Positions 59,321 to 64,000 of a stretch of DNA of 64,000 bases are shown piece after piece. The stretch comes from JACKIC01 sp964543795 (lineage in GTDB: Bacteria > Planctomycetota > UBA1135 > UBA2386). Under the pieces are notes generated by a model that saw only the letters and a list, made by a program, of their open reading frames with translations, searched no databases and was not told where the DNA came from. Numbering within the stretch: position 1 is the first letter of the stretch; the number at the start of each line of letters is the position of its first letter. A program made the translations under genes and the position numbers. Where the stretch lies: assembly GCA_964543795.1 (NCBI GenBank), contig CAZIZN010000027.1, positions 1 to 64,000 of the forward strand, in the 5' to 3' direction.

Positions 59321-60358
59321 TCAGAGAATCAGCATCGCGTCGCCGAAGGAGAAGAACCGGTAGCGCAGGCGCACGGCTTCGCGGTAGGCGGCGAGGACGG
59401 TCTCGCGCCCGGCGAACGCGGCGACCAGCATGAGCAGGGTCGACTGCGGCAGGTGGAAGTTCGTCAGCAGCGCGTCGACGACCTGCAACGCGCGCCCCGG
59501 ATACAGGAACAGGTCGGTGGCGCCCGTCCCGGGCGCGACGAGCCGGTCGCCCGCGGCGCAGGACTCGAGCGTGCGCGCGCTCGTCGTGCCGACCGCGATC
59601 ACGCGGCCGCCGCGCTGCCGCGTGCGTCGCACGGCCTCGGCGGTCGCCGCCGGCAGCTCGTAGTGCTCGCGGTGCATGCGGTGTTCCTCGACGACCGTGG
59701 TGCGCAGCGGCGCGAACGTGCCTTCGCCGACGTGCAGGGTGACGGTCGCGATCTCGACGCCGGACGCCGCGATGCGCTCGAGCAGTTCGGGCGTGAAGTG
59801 CAGGCCCGCCGTCGGCGCCGCCACCGCTCCGGGCGCACGCGCGAACACGGTCTGGTAACGCTCGCGGTCGCGCGCGACGTCCTCGTTGCCGTCGCGCGCG
59901 ATGTAGGGCGGCAGCGGCGCGCGGCCGCAGCGCTCGAGCGCCGCCGCCACGTCGCCCGCCTCGGCGCGCAGTTCGAGCTGCCAGCGTCCGCCGTCCAGCG
60001 CCTCGAGCAGGCGCACCTCGATCGCGCCGCCCTCCATCGGCAACACGTCGCCGGCGCGCAGCTTCTTGCTCGGCTTCACGAAGCCCTGCCCGCGTTCGCC
60101 CTCGAGCAGGAGCAGCAGGCATTCGACCGCGCCGCCGCTCGCGCGCCGCCCGCGCAGCCGCCAGGGCCGCACGCGCGTGTCGTTGAGCACCAGCAGGTCG
60201 CCGGCGCGCAGATGCGCGGGCAGCTCGCGGAAGACCTCGTGCCGGTGGCTCCGGTCCTTGCGGTCGAGCACGAACAGCCGCGCGCTGTCGCGCGGATCCG
60301 CCGGTGCCGTGGCCACCAGGTGCGGCGGCAGTTCGAAGTCGAAGTCGGTGACGAGCAC
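59321..60358 (-). CDS. queA: S-adenosylmethionine:tRNA ribosyltransferase-isomerase
   Basis: A 345-residue enzyme of queuosine synthesis, transferring the ribosyl part of SAM to preQ1 in tRNA to make epoxyqueuosine. Signatures: FDFELPPHLVATAPADPRDS, LLVLNDTRVRPWRLRG, HVGEGTFAPLRTT, EHRMHREHYELPA, RVIAVGTTSARTLESC and LLTNFHLPQSTLLMLVAAF. The start is GTG 60358, which precedes the conserved FDFxLPxxL by four residues. QueG, which acts on its product, is at 48051. It is divergent from the TolB-like lipoprotein gene. Confidence 0.94.
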   Translation of the reverse strand: MLVTDFDFELPPHLVATAPADPRDSARLFVLDRKDRSHRHEVFRELPAHLRAGDLLVLNDTRVRPWRLRGRRASGGAVECLLLLLEGERGQGFVKPSKKLRAGDVLPMEGGAIEVRLLEALDGGRWQLELRAEAGDVAAALERCGRAPLPPYIARDGNEDVARDRERYQTVFARAPGAVAAPTAGLHFTPELLERIAASGVEIATVTLHVGEGTFAPLRTTVVEEHRMHREHYELPAATAEAVRRTRQRGGRVIAVGTTSARTLESCAAGDRLVAPGTGATDLFLYPGRALQVVDALLTNFHLPQSTLLMLVAAFAGRETVLAAYREAVRLRYRFFSFGDAMLIL

Positions 60359-60443
60359 GGTCGGCCGACCATGGCGGGCGTGCGATGTGCCGTCAAGCGA
60401 GGTGATTGCACGGAGCGCCCGGGCAGGCGAGCATGGACCGTCC

Positions 60444-61919
60444 GTGACCTCCGCCGCGCGCCCGTTCCGTCTCGCCCTCCTCTGCTGTTCCGCGCTCGGC
60501 GCCTGCGGCGGCGGCGACGGCGGCAGTTCGCCGATCGGCGGCGCCGCCGTCGTGCCCGAACTGCTCGCCTGCCGCGCCCGGCTGGACAGCCCGTTCCAGT
60601 TCGCCGAGATCGCGCTGCGCAGCGCCCAGAACCTCGGCACCGCGCGGGTCGCCGACCGCACCGGCACCGAGCGCCGCGCGCGCATCCATCCCGACGGCAA
60701 CACCGTGGTCTTTGCGCGCGAGCGCGACAACGCCGATCCCGACAGCCGCGAGCTGTTCACGAGCACGCTCGACGGCACGCGCGCGGAGCTGCGGCTCACG
60801 CAGGACAACCGCCGCGACGACGAACCGTGCTGGTCGCCGGACGGCACGCGGATCCTGTTCGTCAGCGAACGGCAGGGTGCGGCCGCGCTCTGGACCATGG
60901 CGCAGGACGGCACGGACCCGCGGCCGCTGCTCGCGGTGCCGATGGGCGAGAGCGACGGCGAACCCGATTGGCACCGCACATCGGACGAGATCGTGTTCTC
61001 GCGCCGCGATGCGCAGGGTCGTCACCGCCTGCACCGCTGCGCCGGCAACGGCACCGGCATCCTGCCGCTCACCGACGGTGGCGCGGCCACGGGTGCCGGC
61101 AGCGGCGACCGCGCGCCCGCGTTCTCGCCCGACGGCAGGACCGTGGCCTTCGTGCGCGTCGCACCGGGTCGGGCCGACCTCTGCCTCGTCGACGTCGCAT
61201 CGGGCATCGTGGTCGTGCGGCACAGCCCGAACGGCATGGCCGACCTGCCGCGCTTCTCGTCGGCCGGCGATCGCATCTTCTTCGGCCTCGCCGAACCGGC
61301 CGCAGGGCGCGGCACGCTGCGCCTCGCGTCGATCCCGGTCGCGGGCGGCCCGCCCACGCTGGTCTGGCCCGACGAACGCTGGCGCCTCGAAGGCATCGAC
61401 GTGCTGCCAGCGCTCGGCGCCGCCCCCGCCGCGGCCGCGCCGGTCCTGCTCGACGTGCAACGCGCCGAGGTGCAACTCGCCTTCGGTTCCGCGCTGTCCG
61501 GTTCGCGCAGCCAGCTCGTCGGCGCCGACGACGACGAACTGCGCGTCGCCACGCAGACCTTCGAGAACCACGAGGTCGCGGGTATCAACTGCAGATTCGA
61601 CCTGCCGGTGGCACTGGCGGCGGACGTGCTCGAACTGCGGGTGCGCGCCGTGGCCCGCGTGCTGCGCACCGGCGGCGACACCGCCCTGCGCATGTCGATC
61701 TACAACCCGGTCGACGAACGCTTCGACACCGCCGTCGAGCTGGCCCCCCAGGACACCTCGGCGCAGACGATGAGCTTCGCCACGACGAGCCTCCGGCACG
61801 TCACGCGCGAACGCCAGCTGCGCGTGACGGTGATCGCCGAGGTCGCCGCCGGCGACCGCACGGAGCTGCGCATCGACCAGGTCGAGGTGCAGCTGGTCGC
61901 CCGGGCCACGCCGCCGTGA
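60444..61919 (+). CDS. TolB-like/PD40-repeat lipoprotein
   Basis: A 491-residue protein from GTG 60444 (VTSAARPFRLALLCCSALGA, then CGGG, a lipobox with Cys). It has PD40/WD40-like beta-propeller blades with repeating xxPxWSPDGTRIxFxS motifs (DEPCWSPDGTRILFVSERQG, EPDWHRTSDEIVFSRRDA, APAFSPDGRTVAFVRV). The last ~150 residues are another beta domain. Family knowledge: such propellers bind partners in the periplasm (as in TolB) or modulate peptidases. It is lipid-anchored. No Tol-Pal genes are near, so a canonical TolB role is unlikely. Confidence 0.8.
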   Translation: MTSAARPFRLALLCCSALGACGGGDGGSSPIGGAAVVPELLACRARLDSPFQFAEIALRSAQNLGTARVADRTGTERRARIHPDGNTVVFARERDNADPDSRELFTSTLDGTRAELRLTQDNRRDDEPCWSPDGTRILFVSERQGAAALWTMAQDGTDPRPLLAVPMGESDGEPDWHRTSDEIVFSRRDAQGRHRLHRCAGNGTGILPLTDGGAATGAGSGDRAPAFSPDGRTVAFVRVAPGRADLCLVDVASGIVVVRHSPNGMADLPRFSSAGDRIFFGLAEPAAGRGTLRLASIPVAGGPPTLVWPDERWRLEGIDVLPALGAAPAAAAPVLLDVQRAEVQLAFGSALSGSRSQLVGADDDELRVATQTFENHEVAGINCRFDLPVALAADVLELRVRAVARVLRTGGDTALRMSIYNPVDERFDTAVELAPQDTSAQTMSFATTSLRHVTRERQLRVTVIAEVAAGDRTELRIDQVEVQLVARATPP

Positions 61920-62006
61920 CGCCGCGGGAGGCCCGCGCAGGCAGTTTGCGCTGGCCGGCCGAGGGCCGCCTGTCGTAGCTTGTGCCGGCCGTTCTCGCCG
62001 CCCCCC

Positions 62007-62744
62007 GTGCCACCGAAGACCCTTCTCGTGATCCCCGCCTACCGCGAAGCCGGCCGCGTCGGCGACGTGGTGCGCGCGGTCCGACGGGCCGTCGCGGGGA
62101 TCGACGTGCTCGTCGTCGACGACGGCAGCCCGGACGCGACCGCGGCCGAGGCGCGGGCGGCCGGCGCCACGGTGGTGCGGCACCCGTTCAACCTCGGCTA
62201 CGGTGTTGCCCTGCACACCGGCTACGCCTACGCGCTGCGCAACCGCTACGAGCGCCTGCTGCAGATGGACGCCGACGGCCAGCACGACGCCGCGATGCTC
62301 CCCCACCTCGTCGACGCCCTGGACCGCGGCGCCGACGTCGCCCTGGGCTCGCGCTACCTCGACGGCAAAGCCCCCCGCTCGAGCCTCGCGCGGCGCATCG
62401 GCACGGCCCTGTTCGCGGCCATCGCCACGCGCTTCACGCGGCAGCGCATCACCGACCCCACCAGCGGCTTCCAGGGGTTCTCGCTCCGGGCGCTGCGCTC
62501 GCTCGTCAACGACGGCTTCCCCGAGGACTACCCCGACGCCGACGTGCTGATCGGCCACGCGCGCTCCGGTCTGCGCATCGCCGAGGTCCCGGTCGTGATG
62601 CACGAACGGCTCGGCGGCATGTCGATGCACCGCGGCGCGCGCATCGCCTACTACGGCTACAAGATGCTGCTCACGCTGCTGCTGCTGCCGGTGCGCCGGC
62701 CGACGCCGATGCGCGAACGCGACACCGTGGCGAGGGTCTCGTGA
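62007..62744 (+). CDS. Family 2 glycosyltransferase (dolichyl-phosphate-mannose-synthase-like)
   Basis: A 245-residue GT-A protein: TLLVIPAYREAGRVGDVV, VLVVDDGSPDATAAEA, RHPFNLGYGVALHTGYAYAL, QMDADGQHDAAMLPHLVDAL, VALGSRYLDGK and TDPTSGFQGFSLRAL. A hydrophobic helix near the C-terminus (KMLLTLLLLPVRR) suggests membrane attachment. It likely transfers a sugar to polyprenyl phosphate (undecaprenyl-P-sugar synthase). It overlaps the DUF2304 gene by GTGA, a common pairing. GTG 62007 is chosen to begin at the conserved strand. Confidence 0.87.
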   Translation: MPPKTLLVIPAYREAGRVGDVVRAVRRAVAGIDVLVVDDGSPDATAAEARAAGATVVRHPFNLGYGVALHTGYAYALRNRYERLLQMDADGQHDAAMLPHLVDALDRGADVALGSRYLDGKAPRSSLARRIGTALFAAIATRFTRQRITDPTSGFQGFSLRALRSLVNDGFPEDYPDADVLIGHARSGLRIAEVPVVMHERLGGMSMHRGARIAYYGYKMLLTLLLLPVRRPTPMRERDTVARVS

Positions 62745-63241
62745 GTGCGTCGCTGCAGACGTGGCTCATCGGCGCCGCCGAACTCGAGCCGCTGCCGGAC
62801 CGCCAGCGCTTCGTCGCCATGCTGCTGGCGCTGGGCGTGCTCGGCGTGGTGTTCGAACTCGTGCGCCGCCGCAAGCTGCGCGAAGAGTACTCCTGGGTCT
62901 GGGTCGGCACGGCGCTGCTGCTGCTCGTGCTGGCGTGGTACCAGGACCTGCTGATCTCCTTCAGTCGGTGGATCGGCTCGGCGAGCACCGTCTCGACGTT
63001 GTTCTTCGGCGCCTTCCTGTTCCTGCTGGCGCTCGTGCTGCAGTTCTCGGTGCGGCTCAGCCGGCTGACCCACCGCCACCGCACGCTCGGCCAGCGCTTC
63101 GCGCTGCTCGAGCAGGAGGTCGCGCGGCTGCGCGCCGAGCGCGAGCCCGGGAACGAACGCGAGCCCGTCCGTGCTTCCGACGAGGAGCCCCTCTTCGAGC
63201 CGGCGACGCGGCGGCGCGGCGACCGCGACGAGGTCGCCTGA
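62741..63241 (+). CDS. DUF2304 membrane protein
   Basis: A 166-residue protein (VSASLQTWLIGAAELEPLPD). Three hydrophobic helices (FVAMLLALGVLGVVFELV, SWVWVGTALLLLVLAWY, STLFFGAFLFLLALVLQF) are followed by a coiled-coil tail and a charged C-terminus. The pattern, with REEYSWVW between helices, is the DUF2304 family that sits beside GT2 polyprenyl-phosphate glycosyltransferases. It probably helps anchor or regulate that enzyme. Coupled to it by GTGA. Confidence 0.82.
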   Translation: MSASLQTWLIGAAELEPLPDRQRFVAMLLALGVLGVVFELVRRRKLREEYSWVWVGTALLLLVLAWYQDLLISFSRWIGSASTVSTLFFGAFLFLLALVLQFSVRLSRLTHRHRTLGQRFALLEQEVARLRAEREPGNEREPVRASDEEPLFEPATRRRGDRDEVA

Positions 63242-63248
63242 GGCGCCG

Positions 63249-63746
63249 ATGACGGCCGGAGACGCGGACGCGCTGGCCCGCGGCATCGCCCGCGAGTTCC
63301 GCCGCCGGCTCCAGGGCGAATACGAGCCGCGCATCCGGCGCTGTGCTGGCATGCTCGCCGACGCGGACTTCTGGCGGCGGCCGGCGCCGAACTGCAACTC
63401 GGTCGGCAACCTGATGCTGCACCTCGCGGGCAACACCACGCAGTGGATCCTCGGCTCGTTCGACGCGACCGCGGACCGGCGGGACCGGCCGGCGGAGTTC
63501 GCCGCCGAGGGCGGCGATCGCGAGGCGGTCTGCGCCAGCCTTCGCGCCGTCGTCGACCGCGCCTGCGACGTGGTCGATCGGCTCGGCCCGGCGGACCTGC
63601 TGACGGTCCGGCCGGTGCAGGTCTACCAGGAGACCGGACTGGCGATCGTGCTGCACGTGCTCGAGCACTTCTCGGGCCACGCCGGCCAGATCTACGCCTG
63701 GACCAAGCAGGTGACCGGCGCGGACCTGCGGTTCTACGACCTCTGA
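63249..63746 (+). CDS. DinB-like/DUF1572 four-helix protein
   Basis: A 165-residue protein: MTAGDADALARGIAREFRRR, LMLHLAGNTTQWILGSF, and HVLEHFSGHAGQIYAWTKQV. The His in the second helix and the HxxxH in the last helix form the metal site of the DinB/YfiT superfamily (DUF1572 group). Members include metal-dependent thiol transferases; no precise reaction is known for this group. ATG 63249 is used. It ends 43 bases before the convergent type III restriction gene. Confidence 0.8.
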   Translation: MTAGDADALARGIAREFRRRLQGEYEPRIRRCAGMLADADFWRRPAPNCNSVGNLMLHLAGNTTQWILGSFDATADRRDRPAEFAAEGGDREAVCASLRAVVDRACDVVDRLGPADLLTVRPVQVYQETGLAIVLHVLEHFSGHAGQIYAWTKQVTGADLRFYDL

Positions 63747-63789
63747 GCGAGCTCGGCGGCGGCGTGCCGTAGCGCGAAGTCTCGCGAAC

Positions 63790-64000
63790 TCAGACGATCT
63801 CGTCAGCGGTCACGACCACGTCGAACGGCACACCAATTTCGTCGAAGTGCTTCTCACCGCAGCGGACCTTGTCGTTCTCGGTGCCGCGGCGCTTGCGGAA
63901 GTCCTTCGTACCCTTCGTTTCGCGCACCATGTAGACCGTCGCCGAGTCGTACTTCACGATCGCCCAGTCCGGGTTGTAGTCACCGACTGGTGTGTCGACG
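63790..64000 (-). CDS. Type III restriction endonuclease subunit, C-terminal end (partial)
   Basis: About 70 C-terminal residues run off the right edge. They read TPVGDYNPDWAIVKYD, then VYMVRETKGTKDFR and VRCGEKHFDEIGV, ending TADEIV. This is the closing part of the Res subunit nuclease region of type III restriction systems: D...ExK-type catalytic residues are seen in NPDWAIV and ETKG. The remainder, with the helicase domain and probably the Mod gene, lies beyond the window. GC content is lower than in the flanking genes, as is common for horizontally moved defence genes. It is convergent with the DinB-like gene. Confidence 0.8.
   Translation of the reverse strand, partial: VDTPVGDYNPDWAIVKYDSATVYMVRETKGTKDFRKRRGTENDKVRCGEKHFDEIGVPFDVVVTADEIV

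Noticed and set aside
1..64000. tRNA, rRNA, transposase or integrase genes
   Set aside because: No tRNA T-loop and cloverleaf pattern, no rRNA core sequence and no transposase or integrase signature was found in the gaps or reading frames by eye.

Overview
The window is a GC-rich (about 70%) chromosomal stretch, most likely from a member of the Planctomycetota. The best marker is one 1715-residue secreted protein at 20627-25774. It joins FG-GAP repeats, a PVC-type dehydrogenase-like propeller, HEAT-like repeats, a CxxCH heme motif and a 3-keto-disaccharide hydrolase-type (DUF1080) domain, a combination typical of that phylum. GTG starts are common, genes are tightly packed in short operons on both strands, and many products are exported. 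I see no rRNA, tRNA, CRISPR array, transposase or integrase.

Left part (1-14.9 kb). It opens with the N-terminal part of an acyl-CoA carboxylase carboxyltransferase overlapping methylmalonyl-CoA epimerase (propionyl-CoA handling). Next come formamidopyrimidine-DNA glycosylase (mutM), a membrane-anchored binding-protein-like gene coupled to an MFS transporter, and an FAD-dependent UDP-galactopyranose-mutase-like oxidoreductase. After a 657-bp gene-free stretch rich in hairpins come two cupins flanking a pterin-synthase-like gene, elongation factor G, an exported tandem beta-carbonic anhydrase with a C-terminal membrane anchor, and two tandem paralogous membrane glycosyltransferase-like proteins.

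Middle part (15-31 kb). A lower-GC island (about 15.0-16.6 kb) carries a secreted protein and a small unknown gene. It is followed by a prolyl-oligopeptidase (S9) fused to a peroxiredoxin domain, a large inverted repeat, the 1715-residue multidomain protein, a Sel1-repeat lipoprotein, and a four-gene minus-strand cluster that includes a degenerate SGNH-like membrane protein and an in-frame TGA. NagA follows on the plus strand.

Right part (31-64 kb). This is mostly housekeeping and central metabolism: a thioredoxin-like/NHL protein, GlpD, ETF-quinone oxidoreductase, malate dehydrogenase, TauE-type transporter, SDR, SIS isomerase, class V aminotransferase and GDPD. At 44.7-47.9 kb a minus-strand regulatory cassette holds a kinase-like ATPase domain, an ECF-type sigma factor, a zinc-finger (HX3CX2C) TPR protein and a small secreted protein. 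Then come QueG, PruA, an IGHMBP2-type helicase, a nidogen-domain secreted protein, an esterase, a di-heme cytochrome c peroxidase, ThiE, QueA, a TolB-like lipoprotein, a GT2/DUF2304 pair and a DinB-like protein. The window ends in the C-terminus of what looks like a type III restriction endonuclease subunit, possibly the edge of a defence island.

Three secreted proteins (15378-16379, 53485-55236, 56224-57858) appear to share a C-terminal beta-rich module, perhaps a lineage-specific adhesion or sorting domain. All calls come from reading the sequence; no database search was run.
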